Of a stretch of 64,000 nucleotides of DNA, positions 18,432 to 29,089 are shown one piece after another. The translations under genes were made by a program, and so were the position numbers. The number at the start of each line of letters is the position of its first letter. Within the stretch, counting starts at the first letter, position 1. The DNA is from Bacillus inaquosorum KCTC 13429 (GTDB lineage: Bacteria > Bacillota > Bacilli > Bacillales > Bacillaceae), in NCBI RefSeq assembly GCF_000332645.1, contig NZ_AMXN01000007.1:124001-188000 (forward strand). Reading direction: 5' to 3'. A model generated the notes under the pieces. It saw only the letters and a list, made by a program, of their open reading frames with translations. It ran no database searches and was not told the DNA's origin.

Positions 18432-19412
18432 TTAATATTTATCCCCATTAAAAATGGAATTCTTCACAATCACATAATCCACATTTCGGATCGCATCAAG
18501 CTTTGTTCCGCCTGCATAAGAAATAGAAGATTGCAGATCCTGTTCCATTTCAATTAGCGTATCCTTAATTGAGCCTTTATGCGCCACGTGCATTTTTTTG
18601 CCTTCTACATTTTTCTTTTCGCCTTTTTGGAATTCAGAGGCTGAGCCGAAGTACTCTTTGTAGAGCTTTCCGTCTTTTTCGATCGTTTGGCCTGGTGATT
18701 CTTCGTGTCCGGCGAATAGTGAACCGATCATGACCATCGTTGCGCCAAATCTGATTGATTTTGCGATGTCGCCATGTGTACGGATGCCGCCATCCGCGAT
18801 AATCGGTTTGCTGGCTGCTTTGGCACACCAGCGTAGCGCCGCTAATTGCCAGCCGCCAGTGCCGAAGCCGGTTTTGATTTTCGTAATACATACTTTTCCC
18901 GGTCCGATGCCGACTTTAGTGGCATCCGCTCCCGCATTTTCAAGTTCTCTGACCGCTTCCGGCGTTCCGACATTGCCAGCAATAACAAAGCTGTCCGGCA
19001 AATGTTTTTTTAGGTGCTGGATCATTTCAATGACAGCATTTGAGTGCCCGTGAGCAATGTCAATAGTCACGTATTCAGGAGCCAGATTTTCTTTTGCCAG
19101 CTGGAGGACAAATTCATACTCCTCATCTTTGACGCCCACGCTGATAGAAGAGAATAATCCGCGTGCGTTCATATCTTTAATAAAATCAATCCGTTTTTCA
19201 GGTTCAAATCGGTGCATCACATAAAAGTAGCCATTTTCGGCTAATGAAATCGCTAGTTTTTCATCTATAATCGTCTGCATATTGGCAGGGACGACGGGTA
19301 ATTTAAATGTACGTCCGCCTAAACGTACGGATGTATCACATTCTGAACGACTATTTACAATGCATTTTGCAGGAATTAGCTGAATATCTTCGTAATCAAA
19401 TACGTTTTCCAT
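18432..19412 (-). CDS. guaC: GMP reductase
   Basis: Converts GMP to IMP with NADPH, releasing ammonia, in purine interconversion. It is an IMPDH/GMPR TIM barrel of 326 residues. The active-site cysteine is at about residue 175 in GPGKVCIT, the glycine-rich phosphate loop is [14 protein letters not shown], and there is no CBS insertion, which separates it from IMP dehydrogenase. ATG 19412 is chosen because AGGAG lies at proper spacing; the in-frame GTG at 19421 is too close to it. Formerly yumD, a recognised PurR-regulon gene; a PurR-like box lies upstream. Confidence 0.96.
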   Translation of the reverse strand: MENVFDYEDIQLIPAKCIVNSRSECDTSVRLGGRTFKLPVVPANMQTIIDEKLAISLAENGYFYVMHRFEPEKRIDFIKDMNARGLFSSISVGVKDEEYEFVLQLAKENLAPEYVTIDIAHGHSNAVIEMIQHLKKHLPDSFVIAGNVGTPEAVRELENAGADATKVGIGPGKVCITKIKTGFGTGGWQLAALRWCAKAASKPIIADGGIRTHGDIAKSIRFGATMVMIGSLFAGHEESPGQTIEKDGKLYKEYFGSASEFQKGEKKNVEGKKMHVAHKGSIKDTLIEMEQDLQSSISYAGGTKLDAIRNVDYVIVKNSIFNGDKY

Positions 19413-19430
19413 GGTTTTCACTCCTAAAAA

Positions 19431-19464
19431 CGAATATTTAAAATGATATTATATGAAATGTTCG
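19431..19464 (-). promoter_or_regulatory. possible PurR box in the guaC leader
   Basis: On the minus strand GGCGAACATTTC and ATATTCGTTT form CGAA...TTCG arms separated by 26 bases, just downstream of the candidate promoter. The arms fit PurR half-sites (CGAA/TTCG), but the spacing is longer than the usual 16-17. Regulation of guaC by PurR is established knowledge; the exact site is inferred. Confidence 0.4.
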
Positions 19465-19472
19465 CCTTCTAT

Positions 19473-19501
19473 AATGTACTCTGTTTTATTTAGGATGTCA
19501 A
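19473..19501 (-). promoter_or_regulatory. sigma-A promoter of guaC
   Basis: On the minus strand a perfect TTGACA (19501-19496), a 17-base spacer and TACATT (19478-19473). Confidence 0.7.
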
Positions 19502-19689
19502 ACGTTTTTATTTGCTGGCACGTATGTACAAGTGCCGAAGCTTGTCATGCTCAGTGAGTTTGGGTATCATAGTCTTAACGAAAAGTCTTAGAGAGCGGAT
19601 CAAAACGCGAATGATATACGTTCAGCAAAGCTTGGTCGTTCAGCACCAGGCTTTCTTTATGACATGGACATGTGAAAGGAGCGAATGAG

Positions 19690-19830
19690 ATGACGCAAAA
19701 CGAAGAAAAAACACCGAAATCCCAAAAGATCCAAGACCGCATTATTATGGCAATGATCTGGATCGTCGCAGCCCTTGTGATTGCGCTGGTTCTTGGAACT
19801 GCGATGAATTATATAAATATCTTCAAATAA
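19690..19830 (+). CDS. yuzG: small membrane protein YuzG
   Basis: 46-residue protein with a hydrophilic, charged N-terminus (MTQNEEKTPKSQKIQDR) and a single hydrophobic segment (IIMAMIWIVAALVIALVLG) ending close to the C-terminus, so a tail-anchored or single-pass membrane miniprotein. ATG 19690 follows AAAGGAG. Function unknown. It is transcribed away from guaC and converges with yumC on a shared terminator. Confidence 0.85.
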   Translation: MTQNEEKTPKSQKIQDRIIMAMIWIVAALVIALVLGTAMNYINIFK

Positions 19831-19868
19831 AAAAAGGAGCTGTGTCGCTGACACAAACTCCTTTTTTT
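19831..19868. terminator. bidirectional terminator yuzG/yumC
   Basis: Stem AAAAAGGAG-TGTGTC/GACACA-CTCCTTTTT, interrupted by small bulges, with A and T runs on each side. Confidence 0.85.
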
Positions 19869-19869
19869 A

Positions 19870-20868
19870 TTATTTATTTTCAAAAAGACTTGTTGAGTGA
19901 AGAGGCTGTACGCGGGCTTTCGGATCCATGTAAGCTTTGGCGTTGTTCACTGCTGTCGGCGCCTCGCCGAAGCCGCTTGCGATCAGGTTGACTTTTCCTT
20001 CGTATGTGCAAATGTCACCTGCTGCAAAGAAGCCTTCGATGTTTGTTTCCATTGTTGATTTCACGACAATGGAATTTTTCTCGATGTCCAGACCCCAGTT
20101 TTTGATCGGTCCAAGAGATGAAACGAAACCGTAGTTGACGATTAAGTCATCGATTTCTAAAATCTCTTTTCGATCGCCTTTCACTTCTTCAAGCACAAGC
20201 TGTTCAATTTTGTCTTCCCCGATCAGCTCCGCAGGGACGAATGGTGTCAGGACATTAACCTTCGACGCATGAAGGTTTTCCACACTGTGCTCGTGCGCGC
20301 GGAATTTATCGCGGCGGTGAATGATGGATACTTCTTTTGCGATTGGTTCAAGCATAAGCGCCCAGTCAACTGCTGAATCTCCACCGCCAAGGATCGCAAC
20401 GCGTCTGCCGGCGAATTTTTGCAAATCGTCAACGAAGTAGTGAAGGTTTTTGCCTTCATACTGCTCGGCATTTTCAAGTTCCAGCTTTCTCGGTTTGAAT
20501 GCGCCGTTTCCTGCAGTAATGATGACTGTTTTAGAGTAGTGGGTTTCTTCATTTGTCACGAGCTTAAACACGCCGTCCGCTTGTTTCTCAACAGATTCAA
20601 CCGCTTGCTCCAGACAAATGGTTTGGTCGAATTTCGCCATTTGCTCTTTTAGGTTATTGATAAGTTCTTGTGCGCGGATTTTCGGGAAGCCCGCTACATC
20701 GTATATATATTTCTCAGGGTAAAGGGCGCTAAGCTGTCCGCCGAGCTGAGGCAGGCTTTCGATAATTTTGACGCTTGCCTGTCTCATGCCCCCGTAAAAA
20801 GCGGTGAATAAGCCGACCGGTCCCCCGCCTATAATTGTAATATCATAAACCTTTGTATCCTCTCGCAT
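19870..20868 (-). CDS. yumC: ferredoxin/flavodoxin-NADP+ reductase (thioredoxin-reductase type)
   Basis: FAD enzyme that transfers electrons between NADPH and ferredoxin or flavodoxin; YumC is the essential FNR of B. subtilis. It is thioredoxin-reductase-like but lacks the redox CxxC. FAD motif [18 protein letters not shown] at the N-terminus, NADP motif [15 protein letters not shown] at about 155, and C-terminal [20 protein letters not shown]. It has 332 residues from ATG 20868, whose ribosome binding site AGGAGG is ten bases upstream; a longer open frame extends past the promoter and is not used. Confidence 0.95.
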   Translation of the reverse strand: MREDTKVYDITIIGGGPVGLFTAFYGGMRQASVKIIESLPQLGGQLSALYPEKYIYDVAGFPKIRAQELINNLKEQMAKFDQTICLEQAVESVEKQADGVFKLVTNEETHYSKTVIITAGNGAFKPRKLELENAEQYEGKNLHYFVDDLQKFAGRRVAILGGGDSAVDWALMLEPIAKEVSIIHRRDKFRAHEHSVENLHASKVNVLTPFVPAELIGEDKIEQLVLEEVKGDRKEILEIDDLIVNYGFVSSLGPIKNWGLDIEKNSIVVKSTMETNIEGFFAAGDICTYEGKVNLIASGFGEAPTAVNNAKAYMDPKARVQPLHSTSLFENK

Positions 20869-22419
<1,551 letters not shown>

Positions 22420-22420
<1 letters not shown>

Positions 22421-22447
22421 AAACCCGCGGAAGCGGGTTTTCTTTAT
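22420..22447 (+). terminator. terminator of yumB
   Basis: Stem AAACCCGC/GCGGGTTT with a four-base loop, then TCTTTATT. Confidence 0.85.
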
Positions 22448-22592
22448 TAAAAAACGCCAAAATAAAAAGAGAACGAGAGGAAAACAAGTATGTTTCCGCT
22501 TACATCAAAAGATTTGTCACATGATCTGACTTTATTGTTGACAGCTCGATATGTTATATTATCAGAAAATTAAGAAAAAGGGTGATGATCAG

Positions 22593-22736
22593 ATGAAAAC
22601 TGCATCGACAACCGCTTCGCATACATGCCCATTTTGCTCAGGGAAAGGGTATTTTCAATTGATCCTCGGCGGTTCAGAGACTTGTCCGTCTTGCCAGGGG
22701 ACAGGAAAAGACAGTCATTCTTTTTCCAGCCGTTGA
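22593..22736 (+). CDS. yuiA: YuiA, mini zinc-finger protein (DnaJ-type CxxCxGxG)
   Basis: 47-residue protein consisting almost entirely of one DnaJ-like zinc ribbon: CPFCSGKG and CPSCQGTG, two CxxCxGxG units separated by 16 residues. That pairing would bind one Zn and, by analogy with DnaJ, contact unfolded proteins or thiols; its role is unknown. ATG 22593 follows GGGTGATGATC. The start at 22551 in the same frame lacks a ribosome binding site. Separate from yuiB by 52 bases. Confidence 0.9.
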   Translation: MKTASTTASHTCPFCSGKGYFQLILGGSETCPSCQGTGKDSHSFSSR

Positions 22737-22788
22737 CTTTATTTCAGCCCCCGCGTTACACTAAAAATAACGCAGGGGGTGGGATAGG

Positions 22789-23109
22789 TTGATTAGTCTG
22801 CCAGTCGTAATCATCTCAATTGTTTTGTTTTTTGTCTTGTTTTTTGGAATCGGTTTCTTATTAAACATGCTGCTGAGAATGTCTTGGATTATGGCTGTGA
22901 TTTATCCGATTGTATGCCTTTTCATTATCAGCAAGGAAAAGCTGATCAGCTATGTCCAGTCGCCGGGAGAATCCTTTGCCGGCCTGTTTCATCGTGTCGT
23001 ATCATTAGCGGCTGCCGATGTGCTGATTTTGGCCAGCGGTTTGGCTGGCGCCATCGTGTCCGGTATAGCAATCAACATGCTCAGAAAAAGAGGATATCAA
23101 ATGTTTTAA
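22789..23109 (+). CDS. yuiB: YuiB, small integral membrane protein
   Basis: 106-residue protein with three to four hydrophobic helices (LPVVIISIVLFFVLFFGIGFLL at 4-25, a second at about 31-47, and a C-terminal pair around 70-97). The family is restricted to Bacillus and relatives and has no assigned function. The start is TTG 22789 behind a G-rich ribosome binding site (AGGGGGTGGGAT). Ends in a compact terminator before yuiC. Confidence 0.85.
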   Translation: MISLPVVIISIVLFFVLFFGIGFLLNMLLRMSWIMAVIYPIVCLFIISKEKLISYVQSPGESFAGLFHRVVSLAAADVLILASGLAGAIVSGIAINMLRKRGYQMF

Positions 23110-23114
23110 ATGCC

Positions 23115-23866
<752 letters not shown>

Positions 23867-23867
<1 letters not shown>

Positions 23868-23896
23868 AACGCTCCAGCAACTGCTGGAGCGTTTTT
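23867..23896. terminator. bidirectional terminator yuiC/yuiD
   Basis: Stem AAACGCTCCAGCA with its complement, flanked by A and T runs, between two convergent genes. Confidence 0.88.
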
Positions 23897-24372
23897 TACA
23901 TGAAAAAGTAAGCGAGTATCAATGTCAGTAAAATACCTGTTAAGCCTCCGAAAAAGACCTCGATCGGCTGATGTCCGAGAAGCTCCTTCAGCTTTTTTTG
24001 CTTTTCTTTATCTTTGGCCTTCGGGAAGTCCTTTGCTTCATGTACGAAGCGGTTAAAATCAACGACAAGCTTATTGATGACGGTTGCCTGCTCACCGGCA
24101 TGACGTCTGACGCCAGTTGCGTCAAACATGGTAATGACGGCAAAAATGGCAGAAACCGCAAAGAGAGAGGAGCCTAATCCATGCTCCAAGGCTACGCCTG
24201 TAGAAAGCGCAGTGACCGCTGCGGAGTGAGAGCTCGGCATGCCGCCTGTGCTTGTGACCAGCGACCAGTCCAGTTTTCTGGACACGATAAACTGTATGGG
24301 CACTTTGATAACCTGAGCAAAAATAATCGCGGCCAGGCTTGATAATAAAGGAAAATTTGTTAAAAGTTCCAT
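23896..24372 (-). CDS. yuiD: YuiD, divergent PAP2-like membrane protein (DUF212)
   Basis: 158-residue membrane protein of the DUF212 family, distantly related to acid phosphatase/vanadium haloperoxidase (PAP2) enzymes. Conserved motifs are TGGMPSSHSAAVTALS (the SGH-like block) and VITMFDATGVRRHAGEQA. About three to four transmembrane helices are visible. It may act on membrane-bound phosphate esters; this is inference. ATG 24372 is chosen since AAAGGATG lies upstream and contains the in-frame ATG at 24381. Confidence 0.88.
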   Translation of the reverse strand: MELLTNFPLLSSLAAIIFAQVIKVPIQFIVSRKLDWSLVTSTGGMPSSHSAAVTALSTGVALEHGLGSSLFAVSAIFAVITMFDATGVRRHAGEQATVINKLVVDFNRFVHEAKDFPKAKDKEKQKKLKELLGHQPIEVFFGGLTGILLTLILAYFFM

Positions 24373-24528
24373 CGGCGACATCCTTTCTATTTAAAAAATC
24401 CTTCGTGTTTCAAAAGAAAAAAGCAAGTCTTAGACTGTTGTTTGATAAAATAAGTGTAATGGAAAGAATGTTTTTCCTATTATACCATTGTTCATTACAA
24501 ATACCCATTACGTTAGGAGTGTAAGCTT

Positions 24529-26031
24529 ATGTTTTATGCGGTTCAGCAATTAGAGCATACAGAAACCCTTGTGGTCGGACTTTTTCAAAAAAGCCAGCTG
24601 ACAGGCAAAGCATTGGAAATTGATGAAATGCTGGAAGGCCATCTGACACAGCTTTTGAAAGATGGTGATGTCTCCTCGAAACCGAATCAAGTATCAAAAG
24701 TATTCCCTCCATCTTCTGCGGGTATGAAACGGATTTATTTCGTCGGTTTGGGAAGAGAAGCAAATTATTCGTTTGAACAGGCGAAGGAACGGTTTGCCCA
24801 TGTTTTTCAAGCCATTCATAAAGACCGAAAACAAGAAGCAGCTGTCCTGCTTGACACATTTATTTCGGAAGACGTGCCTCCAGCCGATGCCGCTCATGCT
24901 TTAGCTGAGAGCTGCCTGCTTGCTTCCTATGAGGTGCAGGATTATAAGCACAAATCAAATGAGCCGGACAAACAAATTGAAACCGTGTACGCCGTCACAG
25001 ATGAAGATACACAGGAAGTGCAGGCGGGACTTCGCGTCGGCCAGGCATACGGGCAAGGGACAAACTCGGCAAGAACGCTTGTGAATATGCCCGGAAATAT
25101 GCTGACAGCGACTGACCTCGCTTCTTATGCAGAGGAGCTTGCGGCGAAATATGATTTTGAGTATGAGATATTGGAGAAGTCAGAGATGGAAGAGCTCGGC
25201 ATGGGCGGAATACTTGCGGTAAACCAAGGCTCTTCCGAACCGCCGAAAATGATTGTTTTGAAGTATCAGGGCAAAAAGGATTGGGAAGACGTCGTCGGAC
25301 TTGTCGGAAAAGGAATTACCTTTGACACAGGCGGCTACTCCATTAAAACGAAATCTGGAATTGTCGGCATGAAATCTGATATGGGAGGAGCAGCTGCGGT
25401 TCTCGGTGCTATGGAAACGATCGGAGAGCTTCGTCCCGAGCAAAACGTGCTGGCTGTCATTCCGTCAACCGACAACATGATCTCCGGAGGGGCGATGAAG
25501 CCTGATGATGTGATCGTATCATTAAGCGGAAAAACAATTGAAATTCTCAATACGGATGCTGAAGGAAGGCTTGTGCTTGCTGATGGCATTACATACGCGA
25601 AACAGCATGGCGCCTCAGTTCTTGTTGATGTGGCTACGCTTACCGGCGGTGTCGTTGTGGCATTAGGAACAGAAACAACAGGAGCTATGACAAATGATCA
25701 AGGCTTTTATCAGCAGGTAGCTGATGCTGCGGAAGAGTGCGGCGAGGCGATCTGGCAGCTGCCGATAACAGAGAAGGATAAAAAACGCGTGAAAAGCAGC
25801 CAAATGGCGGATCTCAGCAATTCGCCGGGGCGCGAAGGACATGCGATTATGGCAGGAACGTTTCTTGGTGAATTTGCTGAAGCAACACCTTGGGTGCATC
25901 TTGATATTGCGGGCACTGCGACTTCCAATAAAGCAACCTGCTTCGGGCCGTCCGGGGCCACCGGTGTTATGGCCAGAACACTGGCCACACTTGCGGAACG
26001 ATTTACATTGGAAGAAGATAAAAGCGAATAA
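24529..26031 (+). CDS. yuiE: leucyl aminopeptidase (M17 family)
   Basis: Zn/Mn-dependent cytosolic aminopeptidase of 500 residues, removing N-terminal residues from peptides. The M17 signature [13 protein letters not shown] is present (about 347-359), as are the upstream metal and lysine motif [14 protein letters not shown] and the bicarbonate-binding region with NTDAEGR. The N-terminal third is the variable regulatory domain. It fits PepA. ATG 24529 follows TTAGGAGTG. Monocistronic with its own terminator. Confidence 0.95.
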   Translation: MFYAVQQLEHTETLVVGLFQKSQLTGKALEIDEMLEGHLTQLLKDGDVSSKPNQVSKVFPPSSAGMKRIYFVGLGREANYSFEQAKERFAHVFQAIHKDRKQEAAVLLDTFISEDVPPADAAHALAESCLLASYEVQDYKHKSNEPDKQIETVYAVTDEDTQEVQAGLRVGQAYGQGTNSARTLVNMPGNMLTATDLASYAEELAAKYDFEYEILEKSEMEELGMGGILAVNQGSSEPPKMIVLKYQGKKDWEDVVGLVGKGITFDTGGYSIKTKSGIVGMKSDMGGAAAVLGAMETIGELRPEQNVLAVIPSTDNMISGGAMKPDDVIVSLSGKTIEILNTDAEGRLVLADGITYAKQHGASVLVDVATLTGGVVVALGTETTGAMTNDQGFYQQVADAAEECGEAIWQLPITEKDKKRVKSSQMADLSNSPGREGHAIMAGTFLGEFAEATPWVHLDIAGTATSNKATCFGPSGATGVMARTLATLAERFTLEEDKSE

Positions 26032-26033
26032 TG

Positions 26034-26072
26034 ATAAATCCCTGCTGTAGTATGCGGCGGGGATTTTTTCTT
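26034..26072 (+). terminator. terminator of yuiE
   Basis: Stem AAATCCCTGC/GCGGGGATTT (one G-T pair) with a TTTTTTC tail. Confidence 0.8.
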
Positions 26073-26085
26073 CCAAAATCTTTAG

Positions 26086-26115
26086 TTGACTAAAGTGTAT
26101 CAATTATGATACGAT
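26086..26115 (+). promoter_or_regulatory. promoter of yuiF with an embedded palindromic operator
   Basis: TTGACT (26086-26091) and TACGAT (26110-26115) with an 18-base spacer. A 16-base inverted repeat, GTATCA-ATTA-TGATAC (26097-26112), fills the spacer and overlaps the -10, the position expected of a repressor operator. I do not recognise the regulator. Confidence 0.55.
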
Positions 26116-26176
26116 ACGTTCGTACTTTATTTATCTACTACATTAGCAAACTAAAGGATTTTTTTGGAGGGGTATC

Positions 26177-27505
26177 ATGAATGCAGTCGTCATCGCGGTG
26201 CTGCTTATGCTTGTCTTAAGCCTGCTGCGTGTCAATATTGTTATCGCATTAATTATAGGCGCTCTGGCCGGCGGGTTAACAGGCGGGCTCGGTCTTGGCG
26301 AAACAGTTAAAGCTTTTACGGACGGACTCGGCGGAAATGCCACTGTTGCAGTCAGCTATGCCATGCTTGGCGCGTTTGCTGCGGCTTTAACGAAAACGGG
26401 TCTACCGGACGCAATGGTGGAAGCCTCTGTTAAATTAATCGGAAATAAAGAAGATTCTCGCAAAAAAGCACTATCTAAAGTTCTGATTGTGCTGATTATT
26501 TTAATTGTATCTTGTTTTTCGCAAAACGTGGTTCCGGTTCACATCGCATTTATTCCGGTGCTGATTCCGCCGCTTTTGAAAATCTTTAATGAACTTGAAA
26601 TGGACCGCCGTCTGATTGCGTGTGTGATTACATTCGGTTTAACGGCGCCTTATATTTTACTGCCGGTCGGTTTCGGCCAAATCTTCCAGGGGATGCTCAA
26701 GGACAATATGGCGGATGCCGGGTTAAACGTTCCGCTTGCTGACATACCATATGCAATGATCATCCCTGTTGCAGGTATGGTTGTCGGCCTTATTTTATCA
26801 GTGATCGTATTCCGTAAACCTAAACAATACGAAACAAAAGACATTTCAGGTGCAGAAGCATCGCCTTATACGAAAAAAAGCCTGGCTATCGCGGTGCTTG
26901 CCATCGTCGTGTCACTCGGCGTCCAGCTCTACTTATCTCAGACTTTGGGAGTAGAAGGGATGATTATGGGGGCGCTGGCAGGTCTGATTATTCTGTTTGT
27001 CAGCGGTGTGATGAAGCGTGATGAAGCGGACTCACTAATTACTGATGGAATGGTCCTAATGGCCTTTATCGGTTTCGTTATGCTCGTTGCAGCCGGATTT
27101 TCAAATGTATTGACGAAAACCGGAGATGTCGAGTCACTGGTCAAAACGTCAGCTGGTTTTATCGGACACAGTCAGTCATTGGGCGCATTGCTGATGCTCA
27201 TTGTCGGCTTGTTAATTACAATGGGAATCGGCTCTTCTTTTGCGACGATTCCTGTTATCACAACCATCTTTGTGCCTCTATGTATGCAGCTCGGTTTCAG
27301 CCCGATGGCAACGATTGCGATTATCGGAGCGGCTGCTGCGCTTGGCGATGCAGGTTCACCTGCAAGCGATAGTACACTTGGACCGACTTCAGGTTTGAGT
27401 GCGGACGGCCAGCATCACCACATTTGGGATACTTGTGTGCCGACATTTATATTTTATAATATTCCGCTTGTTATCTTTGGCTGGATTGCAGCGCTTGTTT
27501 TATAG
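26177..27505 (+). CDS. yuiF: YuiF, Na+/H+ antiporter-family / amino-acid permease
   Basis: Integral membrane transporter of 442 residues with about eleven to twelve hydrophobic segments, of the NhaC/ion-transporter-related family whose members exchange Na+/H+ or carry amino acids such as histidine. The C-terminal SPASDSTLGPTSGLSADGQHHHIWDTCVPTF stretch, with its acidic, Ser/Thr and triple-His residues, is probably the substrate or ion site. Substrate cannot be decided from sequence. ATG 26177 follows TGGAGGGG. A promoter with an embedded palindrome lies upstream, suggesting repressible expression. Confidence 0.88.
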   Translation: MNAVVIAVLLMLVLSLLRVNIVIALIIGALAGGLTGGLGLGETVKAFTDGLGGNATVAVSYAMLGAFAAALTKTGLPDAMVEASVKLIGNKEDSRKKALSKVLIVLIILIVSCFSQNVVPVHIAFIPVLIPPLLKIFNELEMDRRLIACVITFGLTAPYILLPVGFGQIFQGMLKDNMADAGLNVPLADIPYAMIIPVAGMVVGLILSVIVFRKPKQYETKDISGAEASPYTKKSLAIAVLAIVVSLGVQLYLSQTLGVEGMIMGALAGLIILFVSGVMKRDEADSLITDGMVLMAFIGFVMLVAAGFSNVLTKTGDVESLVKTSAGFIGHSQSLGALLMLIVGLLITMGIGSSFATIPVITTIFVPLCMQLGFSPMATIAIIGAAAALGDAGSPASDSTLGPTSGLSADGQHHHIWDTCVPTFIFYNIPLVIFGWIAALVL

Positions 27506-27506
27506 G

Positions 27507-27539
27507 AAAAAGGCTCCCCTTTACTGGGGAGCCTTTTCT
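27507..27539 (+). terminator. terminator of yuiF
   Basis: Stem AAAAAGGCTCCCC with its complement, followed by TTTTCTC. Confidence 0.85.
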
Positions 27540-27548
27540 CATTATGAT

Positions 27549-27577
27549 AAAAAAACCGTCCAATAGAACGGTTTTTA
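27549..27577 (-). terminator. terminator of yuiG
   Basis: Stem AAAAACCGT/ACGGTTTTT; read on the minus strand it ends in a T run directly after the yuiG stop codon. Confidence 0.8.
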
Positions 27578-28177
27578 CGTGGACGATATGTGATTTCGGT
27601 TAAAGCCGGTTGCTTTATGAATAGAGCGGTAGATCGCAGGGGCGATAAACGCCAGAATCACAGCCAGCGCCGTGTCTTTTACCATAAACCAAGTCATAAA
27701 TCCCCAAGCTGTACCATAGCTCACCGGCGTATGAATCCAGAGATTCAGTGCAAGATACATATAAGTAGTCCCGATGATATACATGATGGCCGTTCCGATA
27801 AGAGAAGCAATCAGAAACCGGATTTTGCTTGGCTTAATTTTGCGTTCTAAGAACCATCCAGCTGCAAATGCTGCCGGGATGTATGAGATAATAAACCCGC
27901 CGCTTTTTCCCGCAAACGGTGCGAAGCCTGCTGAAAATTGAGCAAAAACAGGCGCTCCGGCCAATCCGACAAGTGCATATACAATCATGGCAATACCTGC
28001 TCGTTTGCTGCCGAGAAGCAAGGCTGCCAAGAGACAGAAAAACGGCTGCATCGACAGCGGAATGCCGGCTACTTGTAAAAAGGGTGCTACTGATGTAATG
28101 TTGGCGCCGACAGCCATAAGTGCGGCGAACATGCCGATCAGCGCCATATCTGCCGCACGAAGTTTACGTTGTTTCAT
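27575..28177 (-). CDS. yuiG: BioY family biotin transporter S component
   Basis: Integral membrane substrate-binding (S) component of an ECF biotin importer, 200 residues and about six helices. The BioY block GKSGGFIISYIPAAFAAGWFLER is present (about 89-112), along with IPLSMQPFFCLLAALLLGSKRAG near the N-terminus. It would use the general EcfA/A'/T module encoded elsewhere. ATG 28177 follows AAGGGGG. A BirA operator lies upstream, which agrees with its known biotin repression. Also called bioYB. Confidence 0.94.
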   Translation of the reverse strand: MKQRKLRAADMALIGMFAALMAVGANITSVAPFLQVAGIPLSMQPFFCLLAALLLGSKRAGIAMIVYALVGLAGAPVFAQFSAGFAPFAGKSGGFIISYIPAAFAAGWFLERKIKPSKIRFLIASLIGTAIMYIIGTTYMYLALNLWIHTPVSYGTAWGFMTWFMVKDTALAVILAFIAPAIYRSIHKATGFNRNHISST

Positions 28178-28233
28178 AGTTGTTCCCCCTTAGGTTTACA
28201 TACACAATCATAGAGTAATAAAGTACAAATGGA

Positions 28234-28264
28234 TTGTCAACATAAATTAGAATGAGGTTAACAA
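28234..28264. promoter_or_regulatory. BirA (biotin repressor) operator
   Basis: TTGTCAAC-N15-GTTAACAA, which matches the Bacillus BirA operator (TTGTTAAC-N15-GTTAACAA) in 15 of 16 half-site bases. Read on the minus strand, the distal half contains TTGACA, a -35 candidate for yuiG, so BirA binding would block yuiG transcription. The proximal half ends 15 bases before yuiH. Confidence 0.85.
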
Positions 28265-28279
28265 AAAGGAGGGTTCTAT

Positions 28280-28876
28280 ATGTATTTCGGAAAAACAAAA
28301 CAATCTGACCAATCTGGGAGAGTGCCGCCAAATCAAAACGTCACAACCTCATTTCCTGTGCTTCATACGGGAAATGTCCCGTATTACAAAGATATGGCCA
28401 AATGGAATCTGCAAGTATACGGATTGGTTGACCATCCGATGCTGCTAAGCTTTGAAGATGTTAAAGCCTTTCCTCAGTACGAATCGAAAAATGACATCCA
28501 TTGCGTCACTGGCTGGTCAAGGCTTGATAATGTGTGGCAAGGTGTGCGGGCACGTGATATAGCGGAAAAAGCGGGTGTAAAAGAAGAAGCGGGCTACGTC
28601 ATTTTACATGCGGAAGAGGGCTGGACGACCAATCTGCCGCTTGATGATTTTTTGGCAGAAACCTCACTTCTTGCTTATGCGCATAATGGCGAGCCTTTAA
28701 CGCCTGAACACGGCTTCCCGCTGCGGGGCGTGTTTCCGCATCTGTATTTTTGGAAAAGTGCTAAGTGGCTGCGCGGCATCCAATTTACGAAAGAAAATCA
28801 CCCCGGCTTTTGGGAGCAGAACGGCTATCACATGAGAGGCGATCCTTGGCAAAATCAAAGATTTACATGGGATTAA
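28280..28876 (+). CDS. yuiH: YuiH, cytosolic molybdopterin oxidoreductase (sulfite-oxidase fold)
   Basis: 198-residue protein consisting of the oxidoreductase molybdopterin-binding domain of the sulfite oxidase/MsrP family. The Mo-ligating cysteine is C75 in HCVTGWS; other family blocks are PLDDFLAETSLLAYAHNGEPL, HGFPLRGVFPHLYFWKSAKW and FWEQNGYHMRGDPW. There is no Tat signal and no dimerisation domain, unlike periplasmic MsrP, so it is probably cytosolic; the substrate is unknown. ATG 28280 follows AAAAAGGAGGG. It is divergent from yuiG and shares the BirA-operator region. Confidence 0.92.
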   Translation: MYFGKTKQSDQSGRVPPNQNVTTSFPVLHTGNVPYYKDMAKWNLQVYGLVDHPMLLSFEDVKAFPQYESKNDIHCVTGWSRLDNVWQGVRARDIAEKAGVKEEAGYVILHAEEGWTTNLPLDDFLAETSLLAYAHNGEPLTPEHGFPLRGVFPHLYFWKSAKWLRGIQFTKENHPGFWEQNGYHMRGDPWQNQRFTWD

Positions 28877-28941
28877 GGTTCTATTTTAAGCAGGACCATC
28901 TGCATCTTTTGTAGGTTTTTATTTCCATATCGATAGTCTTC

Positions 28942-28972
28942 AGGTACCTTATTTGATGAAGGTGCCTTTTTT
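28942..28972 (+). terminator. terminator of yuiH
   Basis: 9-bp stem AGGTACCTT/GAAGGTGCCT (one G-T pair), then TTTTTTA. Confidence 0.82.
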
Positions 28973-29034
28973 ATTCGGGAAAAAGTTGACTTTCTCTGGA
29001 AGAAAACCTATTATTTGAGTTGTCTAGTTGATAG

Positions 29035-29049
29035 TGAAAATCATTATCA
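29035..29049 (+). promoter_or_regulatory. Fur box upstream of besA
   Basis: TGAAAATCATTATCA matches the Bacillus 7-1-7 Fur consensus TGATAATNATTATCA at all but one position. It lies about 40-55 bases before besA. Confidence 0.85.
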
Positions 29050-29089
29050 TACATTGCGGTTTAGTTTAAGGAGAGGAATGTCGTACTGC

